A stretch of 64,000 nucleotides of DNA from Pseudomonas sp. KU43P (lineage in GTDB: Bacteria; Pseudomonadota; Gammaproteobacteria; Pseudomonadales; Pseudomonadaceae), in the NCBI RefSeq assembly GCF_033095865.1, contig NZ_AP019365.1:1151501-1215500 (forward strand). Direction: 5' to 3'. Every line of letters starts with the position of its first letter. The stretch's first letter is position 1. The notes beneath the pieces were generated by a model. That model was not told where the DNA came from and searched no databases. It worked only from the letters and a program-made list of their open reading frames with translations. Positions 39,178-50,114 of this stretch are shown in pieces. Made by a program: the position numbers and the translations under genes.

Positions 39178-39656
39178 TGCGCCCGCAGATCATCGATCGC
39201 AGCCGCGATCAGGAATTCATGCGCCTGGCCCTGGACCTGGCGGCACAAGGCGCCGCACTGGGCGAGGTGCCGGTGGGCGCGGTGCTGGTGCAGCATGGCC
39301 AGGTGATCGGGCAGGGCTTCAATCGGCCAATCATCGACAGCGACCCCAGTGCCCATGCCGAGATGGTGGCGATTCGCGCGGCAGCCAGGTCGGCCAGCAA
39401 TTACCGCCTGCCGGGCAGCACCCTGTACGTGACGCTGGAGCCTTGCAGCATGTGCGCGGGGTTGATCGTGCATTCGCGGGTGGCGCGGGTGGTGTACGGG
39501 GCGCTGGAGCCCAAGGCAGGGGTCGTGCAGAGCCAGGGGCAGTTTTTCAGCCAGGGGTTCCTGAACCACCGGGTGATGTTCGAGGGTGGGGTACTGGCCG
39601 AGGCGTGCGGGCAGATATTGAGCGAGTTCTTCAAAGCTCGTCGGGCCAAGGGCTGA
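39177..39656 (+). CDS. tadA: tRNA-specific adenosine deaminase TadA
   Basis: A 159-residue zinc deaminase that converts A34 to inosine in the anticodon of tRNA-Arg(ACG). Zinc-binding and catalytic residues are His60 and Glu62 (SAHAEMVAI) and Cys90 and Cys93 (LEPCSMCAG). It begins at the ATG overlapping the stop of the multicopper oxidase, so its translation may be coupled to it. It is essential in most bacteria. Confidence 0.94.
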   Translation: MRPQIIDRSRDQEFMRLALDLAAQGAALGEVPVGAVLVQHGQVIGQGFNRPIIDSDPSAHAEMVAIRAAARSASNYRLPGSTLYVTLEPCSMCAGLIVHSRVARVVYGALEPKAGVVQSQGQFFSQGFLNHRVMFEGGVLAEACGQILSEFFKARRAKG

Positions 39657-39664
39657 TCTGTTCT

Positions 39665-39744
39665 GGCCCTGTCGCCGGCAAGCCGGCTCCCCACAGGTAC
39701 GCCACTGTCCACCCTGTAGGAGCCGGCTTGCCGGCGATAGGGCC
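39665..39744. repeat. REP pair between tadA and mltF
   Basis: Canonical inverted REP units with GGCCCTGTCGCC/GGCGATAGGGCC arms lie between convergent genes. An extra C is present in the first CTCCCCACAGG. Confidence 0.85.
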
Positions 39745-39752
39745 CTGAAACC

Positions 39753-41270
<1,518 letters not shown>

Positions 41271-41292
41271 CTAGCGCGTTCTGTGCTGCACG

Positions 41293-41352
41293 GGCCCTAT
41301 CGCCGGCAAGCGGCGTGAATCCTGTGGGAGCCGGCTTGCCGGCGACAGGGCC
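41293..41352. repeat. Shortened REP pair upstream of mltF and purL
   Basis: One full REP unit is paired with a truncated one (CGCCGGCAAGCGGCG, lacking the CTCCCACAGG part), flanked by GGCCCTATC/GACAGGGCC. It lies in the divergent mltF/purL spacer, unlike the other copies, which mostly sit between convergent or tandem genes. Confidence 0.75.
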
Positions 41353-41500
41353 TGAACAGGCAAGACACGGCAAAATTTTTTGACCCGCAAGTCCGGTTCC
41401 GCCGCCCGGCAGCCTTGGCTTAGAGCGGGTGCCGAAAAGCGCGGAATTAGGCTAGAATGCACGGCCTCTAAGCACACCCCTTCCTGAGGCTGTCCCGACG

Positions 41501-44500
41501 ATGTTGATCCTGCGCGGCGCTCCTGCCCTTTCTGCCTTTCGCCACGGTAAATTACTCGAGCAACTGAGCCAGAAAGTCCCCGCTGTTACTGGTTTGTATG
41601 CCGAATTTGCCCACTTCGCCGACGTTGACGGCGAGCTGACCGCCGACCAGCAGCAGGTGCTGGGCCGTCTGCTCAAGTACGGCCCGAGCGTGCCGGTACA
41701 GGAGCCGACCGGCCGCCTGTTCCTGGTGGTGCCGCGCCTGGGCACCATCTCGCCTTGGGCCAGCAAGGCCAGCGACATTGCCCACAACTGCGGCCTGCAG
41801 TCGATCCAGCGCCTGGAGCGCGGCATCGCCTACTACGTCGCGGGTGAGCTGAGCGAGGCCGACGCCGCACTGGTTGCCGCCGAACTGCACGACCGCATGA
41901 CCCAGCGCGTGCTGGCCCAGCTGGAGCAGGCATCCGATCTGTTCAGCCACGCCCAGCCAAAGCCGATGACCTCGGTCGACATCCTCGCCGGTGGCCGCGC
42001 CGCCCTGGCCCAGGCCAACATCGACCTGGGCCTGGCCCTGGCCGAAGACGAGATCGACTACCTGGTCAACGCCTTCCAGGGGCTTGCGCGCAACCCGAAC
42101 GACATCGAACTGATGATGTTCGCTCAGGCCAACTCCGAGCATTGCCGCCACAAAATCTTCAACGCCAGTTGGGACATCGACGGCCAGGCTCAGGAAAAGA
42201 GCCTGTTCGGCATGATCAAGAACACCTACCAGATGCACAACGAAGGTGTTCTGTCGGCCTACAAGGACAACGCTTCGGTCATCGTCGGCAACGTCGCCGG
42301 GCGCTTCTTCCCGAACCCTGAAACCCGCCAGTACGGCGCGGTGCAGGAGCCGGTGCACATCCTGATGAAGGTCGAGACGCACAACCACCCGACCGCCATC
42401 GCCCCGTTCTGCGGTGCCTCCACCGGTTCCGGCGGCGAGATCCGCGACGAAGGTGCCACCGGCCGTGGCGCCAAGCCCAAGGCCGGCCTCACCGGCTTCA
42501 CCGTGTCCAACCTGCGCATCCCGGGCTTCGAACAGCCGTGGGAGCAGGCCTACGGCAAGCCCGAGCGTATTGTCGACGCCCTTGACATCATGATCGAAGG
42601 CCCGCTGGGTGGCGCCGCGTTCAACAACGAATTCGGTCGCCCGGCCCTGACCGGCTACTTCCGGACCTTCGAGCAGGCCATCAACACCCCGCACGGTGAA
42701 GAAGTGCGCGGCTACCACAAGCCGATCATGCTCGCAGGCGGCATGGGCAACATTCGTGAAGACCACGTGCAGAAGGGCGAGATCACCGTTGGCGCCAAGC
42801 TGATCGTGCTCGGCGGCCCGGCCATGCTGATCGGCCTGGGTGGCGGTGCGGCATCGTCGGTCGCTACCGGCGCAAGCTCCGCCGACCTGGACTTCGCCTC
42901 GGTGCAGCGCGAAAACCCGGAAATGGAGCGCCGTTGCCAGGAAGTCATCGACCGCTGCTGGCAGCTGGGCGACGCCAACCCGATCGCCTTCATCCACGAC
43001 GTCGGCGCTGGTGGTATCTCCAACGCCTTCCCCGAACTGGTCAACGATGGCGGCCGCGGTGGCCGCTTCGAACTGCGCAACGTGCCCAATGACGAGCCGG
43101 GCATGGCCCCGCACGAGATCTGGAGCAACGAATCGCAGGAGCGCTACGTGCTGGCCGTCAGCGCCGTCGACTTCGAGCGCTTCCAGGCCATCTGCGAACG
43201 CGAGCGCTGCCCGTTCGCGGTTGTCGGCGAGGCCACCGAAGAGCCGCACCTGACCGTGACCGATAGCCACTTCGACAACACGCCGGTGGACATGCCGCTA
43301 GACGTGCTGCTGGGCAAACCGCCGCGCATGCACCGTTCGGTCACCCGCGAAGCCGAGCTGGGCGATGATTTCGACCCGAGCAAGGTGGACCTGGACAACG
43401 CCGTGCAGCGTGTCCTGAACCACCCGGCCGTGGCCAGCAAGAGCTTCCTGATCACCATCGGCGACCGCACCATCACCGGCCTGGTCGCCCGCGACCAGAT
43501 GGTCGGCCCGTGGCAGGTACCGGTGGCCGACTGCGCCGTCACCGCCACCAGCTTCGACGTCTACACCGGTGAAGCCATGGCCATGGGCGAGCGTACCCCG
43601 TTGGCCCTGCTCGACGCCCCGGCTTCCGGCCGCATGGCGATCGGCGAAACCCTGACCAACCTGGCGGCTGCACGAATTGAAAAACTGTCCGACATCAAGC
43701 TGTCGGCCAACTGGATGTCCGCCGCCGGCCATCCGGGTGAAGATGCCCGCCTGTATGACACCGTCAAGGCCGTCGGCATGGAGCTGTGCCCCGAGCTGGG
43801 AATTACCATCCCGGTCGGCAAGGACTCGATGTCGATGAAGACCAAGTGGAGCGAAGACGGCGTCGAAAAGAGCGTCACCTCGCCGATGTCGCTGATCATC
43901 ACCGGCTTCGCCCCGGTCTCCGACATCCGCAAGACCCTGACACCGCAACTGCGCATGGACAAGGGCGAAACCGACCTGATCCTGATCGACCTGGGCCGTG
44001 GCAAGAACCGCATGGGCGCGTCGATCCTGGCGCAGACCCACGGCAAGATCGCTGCCCAGGCACCTGACGTCGACGACGCCGAAGACCTCAAGGCCTTCTT
44101 CGCCGTGATTCAGGGCCTGAACGCCGACGGCCACCTGTTGGCCTACCACGACCGTTCCGACGGCGGCTTGCTGACCACCGTGGTGGAAATGGCCTTTGCC
44201 GGCCACTGCGGCCTCGACCTGCAGCTCGACCCACTGACCGACAACCGCAATGACGTGCCGGCCATCCTCTTCAACGAGGAACTGGGTGCGGTCATCCAGG
44301 TGCGTCAGGATGCTACCCCGGACGTGCTGGCGCAGTTCAGCGCCGCGGGCCTGGGTGAAGGTTGCGTGGCAGTGATCGGCAAGCCGGTCAACAACGCCGA
44401 AGTGTCCATCAGCCTGAACGGTGAAGTGCTGTTCGACGACGACCGTCGCATGCTGCAGCGTCAGTGGGCCGAGACCAGCTACCAGGTCCAGCGCCTGCGT

Positions 44501-45400
44501 GACAACGCCGACTGCGCCGATCAGGAATTCGACGCGCTGCTCGAAGAAGACAACCCAGGCCTGTCGGTCAAGGTTGGCTACGACGTCAACGAAGACATCG
44601 CTGCGCCGTACATCAAGAAAGGCGTGCGCCCGCAAGTGGCGATCCTGCGTGAGCAGGGCGTCAACGGCCAGGTCGAGATGGCTGCTGCCTTCGACCGCGC
44701 CGGCTTCGCCGCCATTGACGTGCACATGAGCGACATCCTCGCTGGTCGTGTCGACTTCGAAGCCTTCAAGGGCCTGGTCGCCTGCGGTGGCTTCTCCTAC
44801 GGTGACGTGCTGGGTGCCGGTGAAGGCTGGGCCAAGTCGGCACTGTTCAACACCCGTGCCCGCGATGCTTTCCAGGCCTTCTTCGAGCGTACCGACAGCT
44901 TCGCCCTGGGCGTGTGCAACGGTTGCCAGATGATGTCCAACCTGCACGAGCTGATCCCAGGCACCGAGTACTGGCCGCACTTCGTGCGCAACCGCTCGGA
45001 GCAGTTCGAGGCACGCGTGGCCATGGTCGAGGTGCAGAAGTCCAACTCGATCTTCCTGCAGGGCATGGCCGGTTCGCGCATGCCGATCGCCATCGCCCAC
45101 GGTGAAGGCCACGCCGAGTTCGCCAACGAAGAGGCATTGCTGGAAGCCGACCTGTCCGGTTGCGTGGCCCTGCGCTACGTCGACAACCACGGCAAGGTCA
45201 CTGAAGCCTACCCGGCCAACCCGAACGGCTCGCCGCGTGGTATCACCGGCCTGACCAGCCGCGACGGGCGCGTGACCATCATGATGCCGCACCCGGAGCG
45301 TGTGTTCCGCGCCGTGCAGAACTCCTGGCGCCCGGACGAGTGGCAGGAAGACGCCGCGCTGATGCGCATGTTCCGCAATGCGCGGGTGTGGGTGAACTGA
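41501..45400 (+). CDS. purL: Phosphoribosylformylglycinamidine synthase (large type)
   Basis: A 1299-residue enzyme that converts FGAR and glutamine to FGAM in purine synthesis. Domains in order: the N-terminal PurS-like part, linker, two FGAM-synthase AIRS-type halves ([45 protein letters not shown] [13 protein letters not shown]), and the C-terminal class I amidotransferase with Cys1139 ([10 protein letters not shown]) and the HGEGHAEF catalytic histidine. Length is normal for the single-chain proteobacterial form. Confidence 0.97.
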   Translation: MLILRGAPALSAFRHGKLLEQLSQKVPAVTGLYAEFAHFADVDGELTADQQQVLGRLLKYGPSVPVQEPTGRLFLVVPRLGTISPWASKASDIAHNCGLQSIQRLERGIAYYVAGELSEADAALVAAELHDRMTQRVLAQLEQASDLFSHAQPKPMTSVDILAGGRAALAQANIDLGLALAEDEIDYLVNAFQGLARNPNDIELMMFAQANSEHCRHKIFNASWDIDGQAQEKSLFGMIKNTYQMHNEGVLSAYKDNASVIVGNVAGRFFPNPETRQYGAVQEPVHILMKVETHNHPTAIAPFCGASTGSGGEIRDEGATGRGAKPKAGLTGFTVSNLRIPGFEQPWEQAYGKPERIVDALDIMIEGPLGGAAFNNEFGRPALTGYFRTFEQAINTPHGEEVRGYHKPIMLAGGMGNIREDHVQKGEITVGAKLIVLGGPAMLIGLGGGAASSVATGASSADLDFASVQRENPEMERRCQEVIDRCWQLGDANPIAFIHDVGAGGISNAFPELVNDGGRGGRFELRNVPNDEPGMAPHEIWSNESQERYVLAVSAVDFERFQAICERERCPFAVVGEATEEPHLTVTDSHFDNTPVDMPLDVLLGKPPRMHRSVTREAELGDDFDPSKVDLDNAVQRVLNHPAVASKSFLITIGDRTITGLVARDQMVGPWQVPVADCAVTATSFDVYTGEAMAMGERTPLALLDAPASGRMAIGETLTNLAAARIEKLSDIKLSANWMSAAGHPGEDARLYDTVKAVGMELCPELGITIPVGKDSMSMKTKWSEDGVEKSVTSPMSLIITGFAPVSDIRKTLTPQLRMDKGETDLILIDLGRGKNRMGASILAQTHGKIAAQAPDVDDAEDLKAFFAVIQGLNADGHLLAYHDRSDGGLLTTVVEMAFAGHCGLDLQLDPLTDNRNDVPAILFNEELGAVIQVRQDATPDVLAQFSAAGLGEGCVAVIGKPVNNAEVSISLNGEVLFDDDRRMLQRQWAETSYQVQRLRDNADCADQEFDALLEEDNPGLSVKVGYDVNEDIAAPYIKKGVRPQVAILREQGVNGQVEMAAAFDRAGFAAIDVHMSDILAGRVDFEAFKGLVACGGFSYGDVLGAGEGWAKSALFNTRARDAFQAFFERTDSFALGVCNGCQMMSNLHELIPGTEYWPHFVRNRSEQFEARVAMVEVQKSNSIFLQGMAGSRMPIAIAHGEGHAEFANEEALLEADLSGCVALRYVDNHGKVTEAYPANPNGSPRGITGLTSRDGRVTIMMPHPERVFRAVQNSWRPDEWQEDAALMRMFRNARVWVN

Positions 45401-45403
45401 GGC

Positions 45404-45715
45404 GTGTACAAGCTCGCCTTCTTCGTCCCGGCCAGCCATGTGGAGGTGGTCAAGGCCGCTGTATTCGCCGCCGGTGGCGGGCGTATCGGCGACTACGACC
45501 ACTGCGCCTGGCAGACGCTGGGCCAGGGCCAGTTCCGCCCGTTGGACGGCAGCCAGCCGTTCCTCGGGCAAGCTGGCCAGGTCGAGTTGGTCGAGGAGTG
45601 GAAGGTGGAGCTGGTGGTGGCTGACGACCTGATTGCCCAGGTCGTCGCTGCACTCAAGCAGAGCCATCCGTACGAGACGCCAGCCTATGAGGTCTGGCGG
45701 CTCGAGGCCTTTTGA
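45404..45715 (+). CDS. NIF3-like/CutA-fold protein (YqfO C-terminal domain type)
   Basis: A 103-residue cytoplasmic protein with a GTG start, three bases after purL. It corresponds to the small CutA-like insert domain found in YqfO/NIF3 proteins: YKLAFFVPASHVEVVKAAVF, GRIGDYDHCAWQTLGQGQFRP with its turn, and SHPYETPAYEVW, which is the hallmark end. Function is unknown; metal or nucleotide binding has been suggested for the family. The stop lies three bases from the opposite HET-C gene with no terminator between. Confidence 0.85.
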   Translation: MYKLAFFVPASHVEVVKAAVFAAGGGRIGDYDHCAWQTLGQGQFRPLDGSQPFLGQAGQVELVEEWKVELVVADDLIAQVVAALKQSHPYETPAYEVWRLEAF

Positions 45716-45718
45716 AAC

Positions 45719-47743
45719 TCAACCGAACGGGAACGCGTTGCTGATGATGTCTGAAACGCTATTGGGGGCGTTTCTAAAGCTTTCACCCAACACTCTCACT
45801 CGTTCCTCTTCTTCCTTTGCAAGTTGCGCCTGCAGTTCTGCAAGGTCACCGAGGTTGCCACCCAGGCGGATCATCTTTCGCGCTCGCTCACGGTCCATTG
45901 CTTCCCACGCCGCGACGATGTCGTCATGCCAGAAATCATCATTGGGGTGCTGGATGAAGCTCATGGCCACGGTAGCGGGGTCTCGCTCAGTGTCGCCCTG
46001 CCAGTACTGATACATCGAACGGCCCACTTCCTGCACTGCATAGGTGGCCAGGTAGGCTGCCAAGTCATGGAATGGGTGAGTATCGTGATCTTTGGCAAGT
46101 TGAGAGTGAGTCGGATGCAAGCCGGCTATCTCATTGGGATTGTGGCCGGACAGTGTCTGGTAGTCGTCGATGTTGTCGCCCAGCCAGTGGAGTATCCCCT
46201 GAATAGTGGTGTTGATTGCATTCTGCAACAGCATCAGTGGAACCTTGGCTATCCAGGTGCTGACTTCGTATAGACCAAACAGTGGATCTGCCGCTGCCTG
46301 GTCTCGCCACGCGAGGAACTGGTTCAGCCACGCCAGTGGTATATCGCTCTCGTGTTCTGCGAGCAATATGAGCAACACCTGTTCTGCATCACTGCGATCG
46401 CCCGGCTTTGTGCGTTTGAAGTCGAGATTCTGCACCTCGAAGAAAATCTTGCCCAACGGCTCGGCGATGCTGGCGATGACGTCCAGGCCGCCGAACATGC
46501 CGGTAACTATGGGAAACCCATGCTTGCAGTTCGTTTCAGTGGTCCAGGGGAGTACGTCATACCCCCGTTTACGCAGGCACAGTTCGACGAAGTTTGAATG
46601 GGAAAAGTAATCTTCCAGTACATGCAGCGCTTCACCAAAATAGCGCCTGCCCTCGATGGTGTTACCTGCTTGCATGGCATCGATGAGCTTGTCATACATG
46701 TAGCGTGCAGCACGTGTGACGTAGGCAGACATCGAGCTTTGCTGGTCGACCTCCAGTAAGGAATGCCCCTGCGTTACCAGGGGTTCGAAATCCGTATCGA
46801 TGTGTTGCGGGTCGAGTGCGTCAGTGGCCGGGTTCAGTGGGTTGTCAATATGCTCTGATGGGCGATAGACCCCTAGCATGTGAGGCACCACGGTATAGGC
46901 CTGGCGTTCTTCCGGCGTCACCTGAAGATCGTGAAACGCCTTGAGTGCCAAGAGGTCGACCAGTTGCGTCAACGCTATCCGAGACAGTTTTGAAGGAAAG
47001 TTCTTGGGCTCGTCATGCTTGCGCACGATCTTCGGATCCAGCAGTTGCGAGTAATCACGCAGCCAGTTGCCAAAATAGATACTCCGGCGTTCCTCATTGG
47101 TGAAACCTACGGCTGCCAAGCCATTTTCGAGGGACTCGTGACCAAACGAGCCAGGTTTTTCATCCCCATCGCCTGCAGAAAATCTTGCCGCTTTGGGGAG
47201 ACGTTCCTGGTTGGGTAATGTCAGGTGCAAATCGTCTCCGGCGCAGGTGGCGAACACGACACCGTCCGCCGTTCTGGGCCCGCAGAAAAAGATCATTGCC
47301 GCATAATCGGTGCCAACCTCGTGCTTCACAGGTGACCGACGTGAAGTGATCGGAGTGAGTTCGCCAACGTCTTGCCTGATCACGCTATCGAGGTATTCGC
47401 CAAATGCCCGGGTCATGGCATTGAGCAGGTTTAGGCTTTCAAAATCTTGGGATCGTGCCTGCGCGATCTCAGTCTCGGCCACGAAAATCGTGCGGACCGT
47501 AGCGTCATAATGGGTGGCGGCGCTGCTTTGTGACTCAACCTGATACAGCGGGTTGGCCATGCTGCCCTCAAGCAAGGCTGCATGCAGTTTTGTATAGGCC
47601 TCCACATTCAAGTCTGTGCCAAAAACGGACATGAGCAGCGCTGCAAAAAGATTCTTATCGGTGTGCTGGGCAAAGGCTACTAGTTGGTTCAGCGCATAGG
47701 TGCTTTCAAAAATTGGGCTGTTGGCGTCTGTGTCGGTATGCAT
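45719..47743 (-). CDS. HET-C family protein (phospholipase-C-like toxin candidate)
   Basis: A 674-residue protein of the bacterial HET-C family, related to fungal heterokaryon-incompatibility HET-C and built on a zinc phospholipase C/P1-nuclease-like helical fold. Diagnostic stretches are GFTNEERRSIYFGNWLRDYSQ (ending about residue 232, first part split at 20 residues in the family motif YFGNWLRDYSQ) and EALHVLEDYFSHSNFVEL (about 370-387), which carry candidate metal ligands His and Asp. No signal peptide is seen. GAGGG lies eight bases before the ATG. Base composition is visibly more AT-rich than the flanking genes, suggesting transfer. A role in toxicity to neighbouring cells is inferred from family members, not shown. 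Confidence 0.75.
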   Translation of the reverse strand: MHTDTDANSPIFESTYALNQLVAFAQHTDKNLFAALLMSVFGTDLNVEAYTKLHAALLEGSMANPLYQVESQSSAATHYDATVRTIFVAETEIAQARSQDFESLNLLNAMTRAFGEYLDSVIRQDVGELTPITSRRSPVKHEVGTDYAAMIFFCGPRTADGVVFATCAGDDLHLTLPNQERLPKAARFSAGDGDEKPGSFGHESLENGLAAVGFTNEERRSIYFGNWLRDYSQLLDPKIVRKHDEPKNFPSKLSRIALTQLVDLLALKAFHDLQVTPEERQAYTVVPHMLGVYRPSEHIDNPLNPATDALDPQHIDTDFEPLVTQGHSLLEVDQQSSMSAYVTRAARYMYDKLIDAMQAGNTIEGRRYFGEALHVLEDYFSHSNFVELCLRKRGYDVLPWTTETNCKHGFPIVTGMFGGLDVIASIAEPLGKIFFEVQNLDFKRTKPGDRSDAEQVLLILLAEHESDIPLAWLNQFLAWRDQAAADPLFGLYEVSTWIAKVPLMLLQNAINTTIQGILHWLGDNIDDYQTLSGHNPNEIAGLHPTHSQLAKDHDTHPFHDLAAYLATYAVQEVGRSMYQYWQGDTERDPATVAMSFIQHPNDDFWHDDIVAAWEAMDRERARKMIRLGGNLGDLAELQAQLAKEEEERVRVLGESFRNAPNSVSDIISNAFPFG

Positions 47744-47854
47744 GGCATATTCCCTCGGAAAGTTGGACGCCGAGCTTGATTATTCACCTTGCCTGGATGA
47801 ACCGAGCAGTATTGCCAGTGCGGGAAATCTGCCCACCTGCAGACAGCGTTAGAT

Positions 47855-47877
47855 GCGGGCAAGGCAGGCTTGCCCGC
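47855..47877. terminator. Hairpin between phoX and the HET-C gene
   Basis: A perfect 9-bp stem (GCGGGCAAG with CTTGCCCGC) has a 5-base loop. It lies 33 bases past the phoX stop. It also resembles half of the REP type (GCGGGCAAGCC) common in other P. putida strains, unlike the CCGGC-type REPs elsewhere in the window. Confidence 0.55.
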
Positions 47878-47909
47878 TTTGCAGAGCTGTGTCATCGCAG
47901 GGGAGTGTG

Positions 47910-49970
47910 TCAGGCGGTCCCAATCTCACCGCCATCATCCCGCTGGATCACCACCGTTGAAGCTCGCGGCCGCACTTTGGTCCCCGCTGGGGTGACGTCG
48001 GTTGCCTTGTCGGAATACGGCCAGTTTTCCGGGTGCTGGATGTTGATGAACAAGGTCTTGTTGTCCGGAGTGAGGGTGATCCCCGTCACCTCGCAGCCGT
48101 TCGGCCCGACGAAGAAACGGCGCAAATCTCCCTGATTCCTGGCGTTGACCGGTAACTGCTTGCCGGTGGCGTCAACCAGCTGCGTGGGGATCACCGCCAG
48201 CAACTGATCGTTGGTGTAGTCGGTCAGGGTGGTTTCGCTGTTGTCGGTCTCGAACCAAAGAACGCCACGGCTATCGAAACTCATGCCGTCGGGGCTTGCG
48301 AACTGGTTGAGCTCGGTCAGACCCGAGCGGTTGATATCGGCAGTGCCGGCAGCGTTGGCGCCGAATACGAAGATGTCCCAAGTGAAGCTCGAATGATCGT
48401 CGCTGTCGTGCCAGCGGATGATATGGCCGTGACGGTTCGGGCCGCGTGGGTTGGCCGCGTCGACCTGTGCAGGGGTGCGGACGCTATTGTTGGTCAGGGT
48501 CAGGTAGGCATCGCCATTGAGCGGATTGACCGCCGTCCATTCCGGGCGGTCCATTGGGGTCGCCCCAACGGCATCGCCTGCGCCGCGGGTATTGAGGATG
48601 ATGCCCGGCAAGTCGCCGTACAAGGCCCCGAGGGTGCGGCCATCCTTGGTTGGCGTGGCAACGTCCAGCAACAGCCAGGCGCCCGTACCATCGGCATTGA
48701 AGCGGGCCACGTAGAGCTTGCCCTGGTCCATGTACTTGGCACCTGTGGCCATGCGGTCGGCAGGGTTCGCGTCGGCGGCGTCCCACAACGCATTCGAGAC
48801 GAACTTGTAGAGATATTCATTGTTGGAGTCGTCGCCCATGTACCAGACCAGAGGCTTGCCAGCTACCGGCAGGCCCGGGCAGCAGCCTTCGTGGCGCAAG
48901 CGACCAAGGGCGGTGCGCTTGGTCGCCAGGGTGCTGCTGTCGTAAGGGTCGATCTCGACGATGTAGCCGTACGTGCTGGCTTCATTGCGGTAATCGTCGG
49001 TGGCGCTGGCGCCCCTGGGGGTCACGTCGAAGCGGGCGAATTCGTCGTCCACTTCGCTGCTGTCACCCGCTGCGCTCTCCCACTGGTACAGGCCGCTGGA
49101 GGTGCCGACGCCAATTCGGCGCTGGTCTTGCGCCAGGGTGCCTTTGTTGACGAATATGCCCGGCCAATTTTCTTCGCACGTAAGATAGGTGCCCCACGGG
49201 GTATAGCCATTGCCGCAGTTGTTGTTGGTGCCGCGGCTGTGGGTGCCGGCCGGCGAGTACTTGGTCCTGACATGCTCGGTGCCACGCAGCGGGCCGCTGA
49301 TCTGCATGCGCGAGGCGGTGGTGAAGCGGCGGTTGAGCGGGTCGTTGTCGACCACCTGCCAGCGCCCGTCGATCTTTTTCAGGCGAACCACACCGGCACC
49401 GTGGGCGTTGATTTCCTTGCGCACTTCTTCGGCAGGGCGCTTGCCCTGCGTGTCGGTGGTCGGGCCGTTGGGGTGCAGGGCAGCGGTGTCGATGTATTCG
49501 AAGTTGATCGCCAGCAGGCCATCCTCGGTGCTGCCATCGATCGGGAAGAAGTGCATGCCGTCATGGTGCATGCCCATGGCATTGGCCTGGTCGGCGGCAG
49601 TATTGCTACCGTCCGCTTTCCAGGGGTTGCCGTGGCGGTTGAGCGGGGTGCCCCACGGCGCCAGGACATAGGCGCTGTAGCCGGCGGCGACGGCACAGCC
49701 ATCGGTGCGCGAACCGGCAATGGACTGGAAGCCCAGCGCCAGTTTTGGTCCGGGTCCGGCTGCCGGTGGCGGGGTTGCCGCATGACCGTTGTCGGAACCG
49801 CCAGCGCTGTCGAAACAGCCTGTCAGGCCAGCACCCGCGATCATGGCAATGGCTGCGCCGAGGCTGCCACGCATCATGCTGCGGCGGCTCAGGTAGACGT
49901 CCATGATGCTGGCCATCGGCATGTTGTCGCTGTGGTTGCGGTCCTGGTTGTCGCCGGTTTCTCGACTCAT
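47910..49970 (-). CDS. phoX: PhoX-family alkaline phosphatase
   Basis: A 686-residue Tat-exported phosphatase of the DUF839/PhoX family, which releases phosphate from organic phosphoesters with a calcium-iron cofactor. The Tat signal SRRSMMRGSLGAAIAM starts near residue 28, and a following AGLTGC could be a lipobox. Conserved regions include MGMHHDGMHFFP, TYLTCEENWPG (candidate iron-binding Cys), GRLRHEGCCPG and NRHGHIIRWHD. I chose ATG 49970, seven bases after AAGGA. A weak Pho-box-like repeat lies upstream. It is flanked by HET-C and two-partner secretion genes in the same direction. Confidence 0.92.
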   Translation of the reverse strand: MSRETGDNQDRNHSDNMPMASIMDVYLSRRSMMRGSLGAAIAMIAGAGLTGCFDSAGGSDNGHAATPPPAAGPGPKLALGFQSIAGSRTDGCAVAAGYSAYVLAPWGTPLNRHGNPWKADGSNTAADQANAMGMHHDGMHFFPIDGSTEDGLLAINFEYIDTAALHPNGPTTDTQGKRPAEEVRKEINAHGAGVVRLKKIDGRWQVVDNDPLNRRFTTASRMQISGPLRGTEHVRTKYSPAGTHSRGTNNNCGNGYTPWGTYLTCEENWPGIFVNKGTLAQDQRRIGVGTSSGLYQWESAAGDSSEVDDEFARFDVTPRGASATDDYRNEASTYGYIVEIDPYDSSTLATKRTALGRLRHEGCCPGLPVAGKPLVWYMGDDSNNEYLYKFVSNALWDAADANPADRMATGAKYMDQGKLYVARFNADGTGAWLLLDVATPTKDGRTLGALYGDLPGIILNTRGAGDAVGATPMDRPEWTAVNPLNGDAYLTLTNNSVRTPAQVDAANPRGPNRHGHIIRWHDSDDHSSFTWDIFVFGANAAGTADINRSGLTELNQFASPDGMSFDSRGVLWFETDNSETTLTDYTNDQLLAVIPTQLVDATGKQLPVNARNQGDLRRFFVGPNGCEVTGITLTPDNKTLFINIQHPENWPYSDKATDVTPAGTKVRPRASTVVIQRDDGGEIGTA

Positions 49971-50048
49971 CAAGACGTCCTTAGGTTGGCTGAGTTGGAG
50001 GAATCCGCGACTTTAGTGCGCAAACATGATGATTTCTTTACAGAAATG

Positions 50049-50066
50049 TTGACGGGCTTTTCACGC
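50049..50066 (-). promoter_or_regulatory. Weak Pho-box-like direct repeat upstream of phoX
   Basis: On the minus strand GCGTGAA-AAGC-CCGTCAA has the 7-4-7 layout of a Pho box (CTGTCAT-N4-CTGTCAT). The second half matches at five of seven bases and the first at only three. It lies about 80 bases before the phoX ATG. Confidence 0.2.
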
Positions 50067-50070
50067 ACAT

Positions 50071-50100
50071 GTGCAACGGCCTGCACGCAGGCCGCTGCAC
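50071..50100 (-). terminator. Hairpin after the FhaB-like gene
   Basis: GTGCAACGGCCTG and CAGGCCGCTGCAC form a 13-bp stem with one mismatch and a 4-base loop, 14 bases after the exoprotein stop codon. There is no T-tract, but the stem is the strongest hairpin in this spacer and separates the exoprotein gene from phoX. Confidence 0.6.
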
Positions 50101-50114
50101 TGCAAGGGCGTGTC

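Noticed and set aside
41453-41458. TAGAAT as a purL promoter -10 element
   Set aside because: No acceptable -35 lies 16-18 bases upstream, so a promoter call would be unsupported.
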